A DNA stretch of 64,000 nucleotides from Pseudomonadota bacterium (GCA_018241225.1 JAFEEG010000029.1:1-64000); one strand, 5' to 3'. Positions 8,917 to 18,182 are shown, counted from the first letter of the stretch. The notes: a model not told the origin generated them from the sequence alone. Numbers and translations: made by a program.

Positions 8917-9858
8917 ATGCCCAAGGCACGCGCCTTCAAGCAACTCGACGTCTTCACCGACACCCCCTTCTTCGGCAACCCGCTGGCCGTGGTGCTGGAC
9001 GGCACCGACCTGTCCGACGAGGACATGCAGCGCTTTGCGCGCTGGACGAACCTCTCGGAAACCACCTTCGTGCTGCCGCCCACCGACCCGGGCGCCGACT
9101 ACCGCGTGCGCATCTTCACGCCTGGTGGCGAACTGGGCTTTGCAGGCCATCCCACGCTGGGCACCTGCCACGCGTGGCTTGCCGCCGGGAACCAGCCCAA
9201 GCGCAAGGACGTGGTCGTGCAGCAATGCAACGTGGGCCTGGTGCGCATTCGCCGCGATGCCGACCAGCCCGCAAGCCTCGCCTTCGAGGCGCCACCGCTG
9301 CGGCGCAGCTCGCCCAGCCCCACCGTGCTGGCCAAGGTGGCAGCCGCGCTGGGCCTGAAGGCGCACCAGGTGCTCGCCGCGCAGATGCTGGACAACGGCA
9401 CCGTGTGGCTGGGCCTGCTGCTGCAGGATGCCGACACGGTGCTGACCTTGTCGCCGGACCACCGCGCGCTCAAGGAAATCGGACTGAAGATCGGCGTGGC
9501 CGGGCTGCCCACGGCCACGGAAGATGCGCCGGCACTCATCGGGCGCTCGAACCGCGAGACACGCGCCTTTGCGGGTGCGGGCCGCAAGGCCGAGTTGCCG
9601 CCCTCGTGCACCGCCGACCTGGAAGTGCGCGGCTTCGCTGCCGCCACCGGCATCGACGAAGACCCCGTCACGGGCAGCCTCAACGCCAGCCTGGCCCAGT
9701 GGCTGATTGCCGACGACCGCATGCCGCTTCGCTACGAGGCAGCGCAGGGCCAATGCATGGGCCGCAACGGCCGCGTACGCATCGAGCGCGACGACGCCGG
9801 CCAGGTCTGGGTGGGTGGCCAGTCGGTCGTCTGCATCGACGGCACGGCCACGCTGTAG
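8917..9858 (+). CDS. PhzF-family isomerase-like protein
   Basis: The 313-residue protein has PhzF family motifs in both halves: QLDVFTDTPFFGNPLAVVLDG at the start, LSETTF with the catalytic-type Glu, GFAGHPTLGT, and EDPVTGSLNASLAQWL near the C-terminus. PhzF itself isomerises a phenazine precursor, but most relatives have unknown substrates and no other phenazine genes are present, so I do not assign that function. The start at 8917 gives MPKARAFKQLDVF, the usual family beginning. The gene sits between the GST and the threonine dehydratase. Confidence 0.85.
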   Translation: MPKARAFKQLDVFTDTPFFGNPLAVVLDGTDLSDEDMQRFARWTNLSETTFVLPPTDPGADYRVRIFTPGGELGFAGHPTLGTCHAWLAAGNQPKRKDVVVQQCNVGLVRIRRDADQPASLAFEAPPLRRSSPSPTVLAKVAAALGLKAHQVLAAQMLDNGTVWLGLLLQDADTVLTLSPDHRALKEIGLKIGVAGLPTATEDAPALIGRSNRETRAFAGAGRKAELPPSCTADLEVRGFAAATGIDEDPVTGSLNASLAQWLIADDRMPLRYEAAQGQCMGRNGRVRIERDDAGQVWVGGQSVVCIDGTATL

Positions 9859-9866
9859 CAACCCAC

Positions 9867-10838
9867 ATGCGCTTCACCTCCGAAGAAATCGCGCTCGCCC
9901 AGCGCACGGTCTACGCCGCAATGCCTGCGACGCCGCAGTACGCGTGGCCCCTGCTGGCCCAGCGGCTGGGCTGCCGCGTCTGGGCCAAGCACGAGAACCA
10001 CACGCCGGCCGGCGCCTTCAAGGTGCGCGGTGGCCTGACCTACATGGCGGCGCTGCGCCAGGCCCAGCCGCAGGTGCAGCAGGTCATCAGCGCCACGCGC
10101 GGCAACCACGGCCAGTCGATCGGCATTGCCGCGGCGCGCCACGGCCTGCAGGCCACCATCGTGGTGCCGCATGGCAACTCGGTGGAAAAGAACGCCGCGA
10201 TGCGCGCGCTGGGCGTGCAACTGATCGAACACGGAGAAGACTTCCAGGCATCGGCCGAGCATGCGCGCCAGCTCGCCGCGGACGAAGGCATGCACATGAT
10301 TGCCTCCTTCGCTCGAGACCTGGTGCTGGGCGTGAGCACCTACTGGATCGAGTTCTTCGAGCACCTCCAGAAGCTGGGCGACGTTCCCGAGGTGGTTTTC
10401 GTGCCCATCGGCATGGGCTCCGGCTTTGCAGCCGCTGCGGCGGCGCGCGCCCATTGCGGCGTTTCGACGCGCCTGGTGGGCGTGGTGTCGGCCCACGCCA
10501 CCGCCTATCTCGATTCATGGCGTGAAGGCTGCGTGGTGCAGTCGCCGGCCAATACCGTTCTGGCCGATGGCATGGCCTGCCGCTCGCCGGACGCGCAGGC
10601 CCTGGCCATCGTGCAGCGCGAGGCCGAGGACGTGATCGCCGTCACCGACGAGGAAGTGGCCCAGGCCATGCGCGCGCTCTACGCCGACACCCACAACCTC
10701 GCCGAAGGTGCCGGCGCCGCCGCGCTGGCCGGCGCATGGCAGCAGCGCGAACGCTGGCAGGGCCGCTCGGTGGGCATCACCGTGAGCGGCGGCAATGTCG
10801 ATGCCCCGGTATTCGCCAAGGTTCTGCAAGGCGCCTGA
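9867..10838 (+). CDS. Threonine/serine dehydratase family protein
   Basis: This 323-residue fold-type II PLP enzyme has the lysine motif HTPAGAFKVRGG (PLP lysine near residue 52), the SATRGNHGQS substrate loop and a Gly-rich phosphate loop (GMGSGF). It lacks the C-terminal regulatory ACT domain of biosynthetic IlvA, so it resembles catabolic threonine or hydroxy-amino-acid dehydratases that release ammonia and a 2-oxo acid. The start at 9867 follows the PhzF stop by 8 bp. It is the last gene of the cluster. Substrate could be threonine, serine or 3-hydroxyaspartate. Confidence 0.82.
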   Translation: MRFTSEEIALAQRTVYAAMPATPQYAWPLLAQRLGCRVWAKHENHTPAGAFKVRGGLTYMAALRQAQPQVQQVISATRGNHGQSIGIAAARHGLQATIVVPHGNSVEKNAAMRALGVQLIEHGEDFQASAEHARQLAADEGMHMIASFARDLVLGVSTYWIEFFEHLQKLGDVPEVVFVPIGMGSGFAAAAAARAHCGVSTRLVGVVSAHATAYLDSWREGCVVQSPANTVLADGMACRSPDAQALAIVQREAEDVIAVTDEEVAQAMRALYADTHNLAEGAGAAALAGAWQQRERWQGRSVGITVSGGNVDAPVFAKVLQGA

Positions 10839-10873
10839 GCTCAAGCGGCCGGCGCGCTGACAGAATCGCCGGC

Positions 10874-11584
10874 ATGTCCAAGCCCACCCCGCCCCGCGCC
10901 GTGGTCGATCACCTGGTGGTTGCCGGGCGAACGCTCGAAGAATGCGTGCAGTGGTGCGAGGCCACGCTGGGCCTGCCGCCCGGGCCGGGTGGCGCCCATC
11001 CCTTGATGGGAACGCACAACCGGCTCGTGCTGTGCTCGGGCAGCGGCTTCGAGCGCTGCTATCTCGAGCTGATCGCCATCGAGCGCGGCAAGCAACCCAC
11101 GCGCTCGAAAAAGCAGCATCGCTGGTTCGACCTGGACGACGAAGCCCTGCAAGCCACGCTGCAGCGCCGGGGTCCGCGCCTCATCCATTTCGTGGCGCGC
11201 GTGCCGGACGCGAACCGTGCGGTGCACGCGCTGGCCGCGGGGTCCCCGGGCATCGACCGCGGCGCGGTCATCGAAGCCTCGCGCGACACGCCTGCCGGCC
11301 GGCTCGAATGGCAGATCACGGTGCGCGACGACGGCCAGCGGCTGATGTACGGCGCCCTGCCCACGCTCATCCAGTGGGGCCCGGTGCATCCCACCGACAC
11401 CATGCCGACAGCCGGGCTCGAACTGGTGTCGCTGACCGTCTCGCATCCTCGGGCCGAATTGCTGCGCGAAGCCTATGCGCGTATCGGACTCGTGGGCGTC
11501 GATGTGCTGCAGGGCACACCCGACCTGGTCGCCAGCCTGCGCTCGCCGCGCGGACTGGTCACGCTCGAATCCGAAGGCTACTGA
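10874..11584 (+). CDS. VOC superfamily (glyoxalase-like) protein
   Basis: The 236-residue protein resembles the glyoxalase-like domain family (Glyoxalase_3): VDHLVVAGRTLEECVQW at the N-terminus, then GTHNRLV and a second half with IQWGPVHPTDTMP. VOC proteins are usually metal-dependent lyases, isomerases or dioxygenases, but many members are uncharacterised and no specific substrate can be assigned. The start at 10874 gives the first beta strand at once; it is 35 bp after the dehydratase stop, so it may be read through from that operon. Confidence 0.7.
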   Translation: MSKPTPPRAVVDHLVVAGRTLEECVQWCEATLGLPPGPGGAHPLMGTHNRLVLCSGSGFERCYLELIAIERGKQPTRSKKQHRWFDLDDEALQATLQRRGPRLIHFVARVPDANRAVHALAAGSPGIDRGAVIEASRDTPAGRLEWQITVRDDGQRLMYGALPTLIQWGPVHPTDTMPTAGLELVSLTVSHPRAELLREAYARIGLVGVDVLQGTPDLVASLRSPRGLVTLESEGY

Positions 11585-11646
11585 CACCTTCGCGACGGTC
11601 GCACAAGAGACCGATTTCGCACCGGCGCTTTGCCAGAATTCCACCC

Positions 11647-12321
11647 ATGGGAACCCTCTACCTCGTGCGCCACGGGCAAGCCTCTTTCGGCGCTGACGAC
11701 TACGACCAGCTCAGCGAATTGGGCCAACGCCAGAGCCAGCGCCTGGGCGAATACTGGCGCGAGCGCGGCATGGAGTTCGACGCGGTCATCACCGGCACGC
11801 TCAAGCGCCATCGCCAGACCTGGGAAGGCATCGCCAAGGGCCTGGGGCTCTCGCGGGACGACGTGCTGCCCTGGCCCGGCCTGAACGAGTACGACAGCGA
11901 GGCGGTGATTGCAGCCATCCATCCGGAAAAGCTGTCCAAGCCCGACACGCCCGAGATGTACCGGCACCACTTCCGCCTGCTGCGCGATGGCCTGGGTGCC
12001 TGGATGCAGGGCCGGACGGCGCCGGTGGGCATGCCCAGCTACCTGGACTTTCTCTCCGGCGTGACCTCGGCGCTGGACCATGTGCGCGACCGGCACCACG
12101 GCGCGCGGGTGCTGGTGGTGTCCAGCGGCGGCCCGATCAGCACCGCCGTCGGCCACGTGCTGGGCACGAGCCCCGAAACGACCATCGAGCTCAACCTGCG
12201 CATCCGCAACACGGCGGTGACCGAATTCGCCTTCACGCCCAAGCGCCACATGCTGGTGACCTACAACACGCTGCCGCACCTGGACGGCCCCGCGTGGAAA
12301 GACTGGGTGACCTACGCCTGA
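11647..12321 (+). CDS. Histidine phosphatase superfamily protein
   Basis: The 224-residue protein has the phosphohistidine motif LVRHGQAS at residues 6-13 and the second conserved histidine region near the C-terminal half (DRHHGARVLVVSSGGPIST, where the usual catalytic H is replaced by SSGG context). This is a phosphoglycerate-mutase-like phosphatase; small-molecule or protein phosphate substrates are both possible. The last bases overlap the convergent cutA gene (12312-12321). Confidence 0.75.
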   Translation: MGTLYLVRHGQASFGADDYDQLSELGQRQSQRLGEYWRERGMEFDAVITGTLKRHRQTWEGIAKGLGLSRDDVLPWPGLNEYDSEAVIAAIHPEKLSKPDTPEMYRHHFRLLRDGLGAWMQGRTAPVGMPSYLDFLSGVTSALDHVRDRHHGARVLVVSSGGPISTAVGHVLGTSPETTIELNLRIRNTAVTEFAFTPKRHMLVTYNTLPHLDGPAWKDWVTYA

Positions 12322-12668
12322 CGAGGCTTGGCGCCGCCGGTGGCGGTCGCGTCGAGCAGCCAGCGCAGGTAGTCGGGTGCGCCGCCGGCAACGGGCAATT
12401 GCAGGACTTCGGGCAACTCGTAGCTGTGCCGCCCGCGGATGAAGGCCTCGACCTCGGAAAAGCGCGCGCTGCGCGTCTTGATCAGCAGCAGCCATTCGGG
12501 CTCGCGCCTGAGCTCGCCCTCCCAGCGATAGAAGCTGCGCACGTGCACGACCTGCACGCAGGCTGCCAGGCCGGCTTCCACCAGCGCGGCCGCCAATGAA
12601 TCGGCCTCGTCCTCGGTGCCAAGCGCGGTCGTCACCACGCAAGCCTGGTCCGCGCTGGCGCCCGTCAT
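12312..12668 (-). CDS. cutA: Divalent cation tolerance protein CutA
   Basis: This 118-residue protein matches CutA1: VVTTALGTEDEADSLAAALVEAGLAACVQ, then SFYRWEGEL and EWLLLIKT, and HSYELPEV toward the end. CutA forms stable trimers and was first linked to copper tolerance, though its real function remains uncertain. It starts one base after the stop of the small membrane-protein gene upstream, so the two are probably cotranscribed. Confidence 0.9.
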   Translation of the reverse strand: MTGASADQACVVTTALGTEDEADSLAAALVEAGLAACVQVVHVRSFYRWEGELRREPEWLLLIKTRSARFSEVEAFIRGRHSYELPEVLQLPVAGGAPDYLRWLLDATATGGAKPRQA

Positions 12669-12669
12669 G

Positions 12670-12924
12670 TCAGCCCGACTTCTTCTTGGCGATCAGGCCC
12701 CAGACGAACAGCAGCACGATGGCGCCCACCACCGACGCGATGAAGCCCGCCCCCTGGCCCGCGGCGTACCAGCCCATCGCCTGGCCAAGATAGGAGGCGG
12801 CCAGCGCGCCCAGGATGCCGACGACGGTGGTCATGATGATCCCCATCGAGTCGTCACCGGGCTTGATCGCACGGGCAACAAGCCCTGCGACGAAGCCGAT
12901 CAGGATGGTCCAGACAATGCTCAT
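12670..12924 (-). CDS. GlsB/YeaQ/YmgE-family membrane protein
   Basis: The 84-residue protein has three hydrophobic segments rich in glycine, with the family features WTILIGFVAGLVARAI, GIIMTTVVGILGA and a lysine-rich tail (AKKKSG). This is the transglycosylase-associated/stress-response membrane family, whose function is unknown. The ATG at 12924 gives the standard length (80-85). A longer in-frame reading upstream lies antisense to the creatininase gene and is rejected. It is followed by cutA with one base between. Confidence 0.88.
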   Translation of the reverse strand: MSIVWTILIGFVAGLVARAIKPGDDSMGIIMTTVVGILGALAASYLGQAMGWYAAGQGAGFIASVVGAIVLLFVWGLIAKKKSG

Positions 12925-12976
12925 GACTGCGGCCCTTCTAGATGACGCCAGCCGCGACGCGACCGGTCGAAGGTCA

Positions 12977-13795
12977 TCATAGCGGCGAGGATGGATCGGT
13001 CCAGCGGGGCGAATCGACCAGGGTGGACAGCGGCAGGCGCGACACCTCCGCCAACAAGAGCGCGAGTTGCTGCGCCGACGCGTCGACCAGCGCCCGCCCT
13101 TGCTGCGGTGTGGCGGCGGCGGCATCGCCCGCTGCACCCTCGGCGTTGTAGTCCTGCATGGCCCAGCCCAGCTTGGCGCTGCGGCCGTTGCCCAGCAAGG
13201 GGTAGGTTTGCGCCCGCTCCTGCGAGGTGGAGGCAAAGTTCTTGGCAGCCGACATGTCCACCAGTTGTGGCGCAACGGCCAGCATCATGGCCGTTTCCGA
13301 CTCGCCCGCATGGACGTCGAAGCGGCCCGGCGCATGCTCGCCCAGCGGCAGGTTGAACCAGCTCACGCTGTAGACGATGAGGTCGTGGGCCTCGCGCAGT
13401 TCGCGCGCCACGATGTCCATGGCGCCCGTGTGGCCGCCGTGGGCATTGAACAGCACGAGCTTGCGCACCCCGGCCCGAGCCACGCCGGCGCCGATTTCCT
13501 TCCAGACGCGAATCAGCGTTTCGGCCGACAGGGTGAGCGTGCCGGGGAAGCGGGCATGTTCGGGGCTCAGGCCGATCTGCTGCGTTGGCAGGAAAAGCGC
13601 CGGAAGCTCGGCCGGCAGCAGCGGCAGCGCGGCCTGCACGATGCCGTCGACGAGCAGGCTGTCCACGCCCAGCGGAAGGTGCGGCCCGTGCTGCTCGGTC
13701 GCGCCCAGGGGAAGCACGGCCACGGTCGCCGCCGGATCGAGGGCGGCAAAGTCGCGGGTGCCGAGTTCGGCCCAGAAGCGGCGCAAAGCTGTCAT
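12977..13795 (-). CDS. Creatininase-family amidohydrolase
   Basis: The 272-residue protein has all metal-site motifs of the creatininase family: LGATEQHGPHLPLGVD near residues 32-47, NAHGGHTG near 137, and HAGESETA near 183. These enzymes hydrolyse amides such as creatinine or formamidopyrimidines with a dinuclear metal centre. No creatine-degrading neighbours are seen, so the true substrate is open. It is 9 bp downstream of the LysR-type gene on the same strand. Confidence 0.82.
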   Translation of the reverse strand: MTALRRFWAELGTRDFAALDPAATVAVLPLGATEQHGPHLPLGVDSLLVDGIVQAALPLLPAELPALFLPTQQIGLSPEHARFPGTLTLSAETLIRVWKEIGAGVARAGVRKLVLFNAHGGHTGAMDIVARELREAHDLIVYSVSWFNLPLGEHAPGRFDVHAGESETAMMLAVAPQLVDMSAAKNFASTSQERAQTYPLLGNGRSAKLGWAMQDYNAEGAAGDAAAATPQQGRALVDASAQQLALLLAEVSRLPLSTLVDSPRWTDPSSPL

Positions 13796-13804
13796 CCCCG
13801 CATC

Positions 13805-14713
13805 TTAGTGAGGGGCGGCCTGCGCCGCGAAGCGCCCGGCCAGAAAGTCGATGAGGGCACGCACGCGCGCCGGCACGAAGCGGCCGCTGGGCAACAGGGC
13901 GTGCAGCGGATAGGGCTCGGTGTCCCATTCGGTCAGCAGTTCGACCAGTTCACCTCGCATCACCTCGGGGCGCAGGTCCAGCTCCGACTTGAAGGTGATG
14001 CCGGCACCGGCCAATGCCCACAGGCGCGCCAGCGAGGCATCGTCGGCGCTGCGGTCGCCCTGCACGCGCACGTCGACCCACTGGCCCTTGAGGCCGAAGC
14101 GCCAGACCTGCTGGCGCCGGCCGCCTCGGTGAAAAGTCAGGCAGTTGTGCGCCAGCAGGTCCTGCGGGGTGCGCGGCGCAGTGTGGTGCGCGAGGTAGGC
14201 AGGCGCGGCGAACAGCCGGGGGCGCGACATGGCCAGTGGCCGCGCCACGAGACGTGAATCGGCCAGCGGGCCGTAGCGCAACGCAACGTCGACCTCGTCG
14301 CGCAGCACGTCCAGCGGACGGTCGCCCACCGAAAGCGCCAGCTCCACCCCCGGATGCAGCGCCAGGAATTCGTCGAACCACGGCAGCAGGACGTTGCGCG
14401 TGAGGTCGGAAGGCGCAGCCACCCGGATGCCGCCCACCAGCGCACCGCGATCGGCCGCCACCAAGGCCTCGCCCTCGGCCAGCAACTCGAAGGCACGGCC
14501 GGCGTAGTCGAGCATGGTCTGCCCCTGCGGCGTGAGGCGCATGGCGCGCGTCGATCGCTCGAACAGCCGCGCACCCAGTTGCGCCTCCAGCCGCTTGAGG
14601 GCCGCGCTCGCGGCAGCCGGCGTCGTGCCCAGGACGCGCGCTGCGGCGCTCAGGCTGCCGCCACGCGCCGTGTGAAGCAGCACCTGGAGGTCGGCCAGAT
14701 TTTCAATCTTCAT
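13805..14713 (-). CDS. LysR-family transcriptional regulator
   Basis: The 302-residue protein has an N-terminal winged helix (GGSLSAAARVLGTTPAAASAALKRLE) and the periplasmic-binding-like effector domain (from about residue 90), including LLPWFDEFLALHPGVEL. It is divergent from the MDR oxidoreductase at 14809 with a ~95 bp gap that is AT-richer than its surroundings, so the oxidoreductase is its likely target. LysR proteins also often repress themselves from such a gap. Confidence 0.9.
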   Translation of the reverse strand: MKIENLADLQVLLHTARGGSLSAAARVLGTTPAAASAALKRLEAQLGARLFERSTRAMRLTPQGQTMLDYAGRAFELLAEGEALVAADRGALVGGIRVAAPSDLTRNVLLPWFDEFLALHPGVELALSVGDRPLDVLRDEVDVALRYGPLADSRLVARPLAMSRPRLFAAPAYLAHHTAPRTPQDLLAHNCLTFHRGGRRQQVWRFGLKGQWVDVRVQGDRSADDASLARLWALAGAGITFKSELDLRPEVMRGELVELLTEWDTEPYPLHALLPSGRFVPARVRALIDFLAGRFAAQAAPH

Positions 14714-14808
14714 TTGAAGGTAATAGCCATTTTTCCCATCTTATCAATCCCATCTTGCAAAACTACGCTTGCGTTCTTCCAAACCACTTTGTCAAAGGAA
14801 TGCCCGCC

Positions 14809-15819
14809 ATGAAAGCCATCGGCTACTACCAGTCCCTGCCCATCGAGAACCCGGACGCCCTCCAGGACCTGGAGTTGCCCGAACCCAGCCCCGGCGCGCG
14901 CGACCTGCTGGTGCGAGTGAGTGCGGTGTCGGTGAATCCGGTGGACACCAAGGTACGCCGCAACAGCCCGCCCGAGGCCGGCCAGCCCAAGGTGCTGGGC
15001 TGGGATGCGGTGGGTATCGTGCAGGCCATTGGCGCCGAGGTAACGGGCTTCGCCACCGGCGATCGCGTGTACTACGCGGGCTCCATCACCCGGCCGGGCG
15101 CCAATTCGCAGTTGCATGTGGTGGACGAGCGCATTGCCGCCCGCGCGCCGGCCAGCCTGGACGACGCCCAGGCCGCCGCGTTGCCCCTGACCACGATCAC
15201 GGCATGGGAGCTGCTGTTCGATCGCCTGCGGGTGCCGCGCGGCGGTGGCGCGGGCCAGACCCTGCTGGTGGTGGGCGGCGCCGGCGGCGTGGGCTCCATC
15301 CTGATCCAGCTGGCGCGCCAGCTCACGCAGCTTCGCGTGGTGGCCACCGCCTCGCGGCCACACACGCGCCAGTGGTGCCTGGAGCTGGGCGCGCACATCG
15401 TCATCGACCATTCGCAGCCGCTGACCCAGGGGCTGCGCGCGGCCGGCGTCGGCGAGGTGGACCTGGTGGCGGGCCTCACCCAGACCGCAACCCACTACCC
15501 GCAGATCATCGAGGCCCTGCGGCCGCAAGGCCACCTGGCCGTGATCGACGACATGCCTTCGCTCGACGCCATGCCGCTCAAGGCCAAGAGCCTTTCGCTG
15601 CATTGGGAGATGATGTTTGCGCGCTCGCGCTTCCAGACGCCCGACATGGCCCGGCAGGGCGAGCTCCTGGCCGAGGTGGCCGCGCTGGTGGACGCGGGCC
15701 GCATCCGCAGCACCGTGAGCGAGAACTTCGGCCTCATCAATGCGCAAAACCTGCGTCGCGCGCATGCCTTGATCGAAAGCGGCCGGGCGCAAGGCAAGTT
15801 GGTGCTGCAGGGCTTCTGA
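14809..15819 (+). CDS. MDR-family zinc-type alcohol dehydrogenase-like oxidoreductase
   Basis: The 336-residue protein is a medium-chain dehydrogenase/reductase with a GroES-like N-terminal domain (VSAVSVNPVDTKVR) and a Rossmann NAD(P) site (VVGGAGGVGSILIQLAR). It lacks the four-cysteine structural zinc loop, placing it with the quinone oxidoreductase-like branch. I choose ATG 14809 because AAGGA lies 8 bases upstream; the in-frame ATG at 14800 overlaps that Shine-Dalgarno sequence. It is divergent from the LysR gene, which probably controls it. The substrate is unknown. Confidence 0.85.
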   Translation: MKAIGYYQSLPIENPDALQDLELPEPSPGARDLLVRVSAVSVNPVDTKVRRNSPPEAGQPKVLGWDAVGIVQAIGAEVTGFATGDRVYYAGSITRPGANSQLHVVDERIAARAPASLDDAQAAALPLTTITAWELLFDRLRVPRGGGAGQTLLVVGGAGGVGSILIQLARQLTQLRVVATASRPHTRQWCLELGAHIVIDHSQPLTQGLRAAGVGEVDLVAGLTQTATHYPQIIEALRPQGHLAVIDDMPSLDAMPLKAKSLSLHWEMMFARSRFQTPDMARQGELLAEVAALVDAGRIRSTVSENFGLINAQNLRRAHALIESGRAQGKLVLQGF

Positions 15820-15856
15820 CGACCAATGCGGGCCGGGCGGCAGGGCCCTGGCCTGC

Positions 15857-16702
15857 CTATCGGGCCTTGCCCAGCAACACCAGCGCGATGCCGCCCAGGA
15901 TGGCCATGCCCGCCAGCACGAGCCGCAGGCTCGGCGACTCGGCCATGAAAAGCACGCCACCCAGCGCCGCGATGAGCGGCACCGACAACTGCACCGTGGC
16001 GGCCCGCAGTGCGCCCAACCCCGGCAGCGCGGCATACCAGATCACGTAGCCCAGCCCCGAGGTGATGGCGCCCGAGGCCACGGCGAGCAAGGCGCCCTGG
16101 GCGTTGGCGTGCGCATTCAATGCCAGCACCACGCTCAGCACCAGCGCCAGGGGTGCGGCGCGCACGAAGTTGCCCGCCGTGGCCGCCAGCGGATCGGCCA
16201 CGCCGCGCCCGCGCAGCGAATAGATGCCCCAGGCCACCCCGGCCACCGCCATCAGCGCCGCTCCCGATGGGTCCGGCGCGTTCACGCCAGGCGCCACCAG
16301 CCATGCGAAGCCACCGACGGCCAGTGCAAAACCCAGCCACCCGCGCGCGCCGAAAGACTCCCCCGCACGCCAACCGGCGCCAAGCATCGTGATCTGTACC
16401 GCTCCGAACAGCACCAGCGCGCCGGTGCCGGCTGGCAGGCTCAGGTAGGCGAAGGAGAAGCACGCCACGTAGGCGAAGAGCATGGCTGCCGCCAGCCAGT
16501 CCTTTCGAAGCGCCGCGCCGCCTGGCTGGGCGCGCAGCCGCAGTACCAGCGCGAGCGTGAGGGCGCCCGACACCAGCCGCAGACTCCCGAAGCTCGCCGG
16601 GTCGATGCCGCCCCGCGACAGCGCAAGCCGGCACAGGATCGAATTGGCGGCAAAGGCCAGCATGGCCGCCACGGTCAGGGCGATGGTGCGAAATGCGGGC
16701 AT
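15857..16702 (-). CDS. EamA/DMT-family transporter
   Basis: This 281-residue protein has about ten hydrophobic helices in two EamA repeats, e.g. AAMLAFAANSILCRLALSRGG at the N-terminus and GLGYVIWYAALPGLGALRAATVQLSVPLIA in the second repeat. It is an inner-membrane exporter-type protein of unknown substrate. It is distinct from the DMT protein at 6041. It lies 25 bp upstream of nothing co-directional of related function; the next minus-strand gene (16728) ends just before its start. Confidence 0.82.
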   Translation of the reverse strand: MPAFRTIALTVAAMLAFAANSILCRLALSRGGIDPASFGSLRLVSGALTLALVLRLRAQPGGAALRKDWLAAAMLFAYVACFSFAYLSLPAGTGALVLFGAVQITMLGAGWRAGESFGARGWLGFALAVGGFAWLVAPGVNAPDPSGAALMAVAGVAWGIYSLRGRGVADPLAATAGNFVRAAPLALVLSVVLALNAHANAQGALLAVASGAITSGLGYVIWYAALPGLGALRAATVQLSVPLIAALGGVLFMAESPSLRLVLAGMAILGGIALVLLGKAR

Positions 16703-16727
16703 GGCCCGCTTTATAGGCCGCTTCAGT

Positions 16728-18083
16728 TCATTTGGCCGGGGTCAGGCGCCAGACGGCATTGCCCACGTCGTCGGCCACCAGCAGCGCGCCGGACTTGTCC
16801 AGCGCCACGCCGACCGGGCGACCGCGGGCCTCGCCGCCCTCGGTCAGAAAGCCGGTGAGCACATCCACCGGCTGCCCGGCGGGGCGCCCGCCGCGGAACG
16901 GCACGAACACCACCTTGTAGCCGGAGTGCGGGCGCCGGTTCCACGAGCCGTGCTCCCCGATGAAGGCGCCCGAGCCGAAGCCCGGTGGCATGCCCCGCGC
17001 ATCCGAGAACACCAGGCCCAGCGCAGCCACATGAGCGCCCAGCGCGTAGTCCGGCACCACGGCCTTGGACACCATGTCCGGCCGGGGCGGCTTCACGCGT
17101 TCGTCCACATGGGCGCCGTAGTAGCTCCAGGGCCAGCCGTAGAAGGCCCCGTCGCGCACGGCGGCGAGGTAGTCGGGCACGAGGTCGCTGCCGATCTCGT
17201 CGCGCTCGTTCACCACGGTCCACAGCGTGGTGCTGGCGGGCTCCCAGGCCATGCCGTTGGGGTTGCGCAGGCCGCTGGCGAAGAGGCGCTTGCTGCCGGT
17301 GCGCGTGTCGACCTCCCAGATGGCAGCGCGCCCTTCTTCGGCCGGCAGGCCGCGCTCGCCGACGTTGCTGTTGGAGCCGACAGTCACGTACAGCTTGCGG
17401 CCATCGGGGCTGGCGATCACGTTCTTGGTCCAGTGGTGGTTCACGCCCGAAGGCAGCTCGGTCACCTGCACCGGCGCAGCCGCCGCCGCGGTCTGCCCGG
17501 CGCGGTAGGGCACCTTCACCAGCGCATCGGCATTGGCGATGAACAACTCGTTGCCCACCAGCGCCATGCCGAAAGGTGAATTCAGGTTCGACAGGAACAC
17601 CGTGCGCATCTCGGCAACGCCATCGCCGTTCGTATCGCGCAGCAGGGTGATGCGGTTGGCACTGGGAACATCTGCGCCTGCGCGCTTCATCACCATGCCC
17701 TGCACCTTGCCCCGGATCTGCTGGTAGAAGGATTCGTCCTCCTCGGGCTTGGGGGGCCTGTTGCTCTCGGCCACCAGCACATCGCCATTGGGCAGGGTGT
17801 ACAGCCATCGCGGATGCTCGAGCCCGCGCGCAAACGCCGCCACGCTGAAAGGTGCCGCCGGCGTGGGCGCGGCGGTGTCGCCCCAGCCCGTGGCGGTGGC
17901 GATGTTCATGGTGGGCAGCAGGGTCTTGTCGGGCGCCGGCAGTTGCGGGGTGGGACCCACGCCGGCCTCGAAGGGCAGCTTGGCGGTTTCGCCGCAACCG
18001 GCCAGGGCAGTGAGCAGGCAAAGCAGAACCGGGCCGGCGAATCGGACGGCGCTGGAAGGTGGTGGCACGGCGGACTCCTTCAT
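16728..18083 (-). CDS. Sorbosone dehydrogenase-like lipoprotein (PQQ-type beta-propeller)
   Basis: The ~451-residue protein has an N-terminal lipobox (LLTALAGC) and a beta-propeller with family motifs GLEHPRWLYTLPNGDVLVAE, DTNGDGVAEMRTVFLSNLNSPFGM, GVNHHWTKNV and HGSWNRRPHSGYKVVFVPF. This matches the sorbosone/PQQ-dependent sugar dehydrogenase family, acting in the periplasm on sugars. ATG 18083 encodes M-K-E-S, which is itself an AAGGAG sequence placed correctly for a GTG start at 18068; that shorter start keeps the whole signal and may be the real one. Electron acceptor and substrate unknown. Confidence 0.8.
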   Translation of the reverse strand: MKESAVPPPSSAVRFAGPVLLCLLTALAGCGETAKLPFEAGVGPTPQLPAPDKTLLPTMNIATATGWGDTAAPTPAAPFSVAAFARGLEHPRWLYTLPNGDVLVAESNRPPKPEEDESFYQQIRGKVQGMVMKRAGADVPSANRITLLRDTNGDGVAEMRTVFLSNLNSPFGMALVGNELFIANADALVKVPYRAGQTAAAAAPVQVTELPSGVNHHWTKNVIASPDGRKLYVTVGSNSNVGERGLPAEEGRAAIWEVDTRTGSKRLFASGLRNPNGMAWEPASTTLWTVVNERDEIGSDLVPDYLAAVRDGAFYGWPWSYYGAHVDERVKPPRPDMVSKAVVPDYALGAHVAALGLVFSDARGMPPGFGSGAFIGEHGSWNRRPHSGYKVVFVPFRGGRPAGQPVDVLTGFLTEGGEARGRPVGVALDKSGALLVADDVGNAVWRLTPAK

Positions 18084-18182
18084 GCTTGCCCCATCTTGCG
18101 CGGCTTGCGGCCCGCCAGCTGTCGGCAAGGGGCCTCTTGGCGCGTCGGCGCAGCCACACAAGGAGGCCGCTACCATCGGCGC

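Noticed and set aside
8917..9858. Phenazine biosynthesis from the PhzF-like gene
   Set aside because: PhzF-family proteins are widespread without phenazine production and no other phz genes lie nearby.
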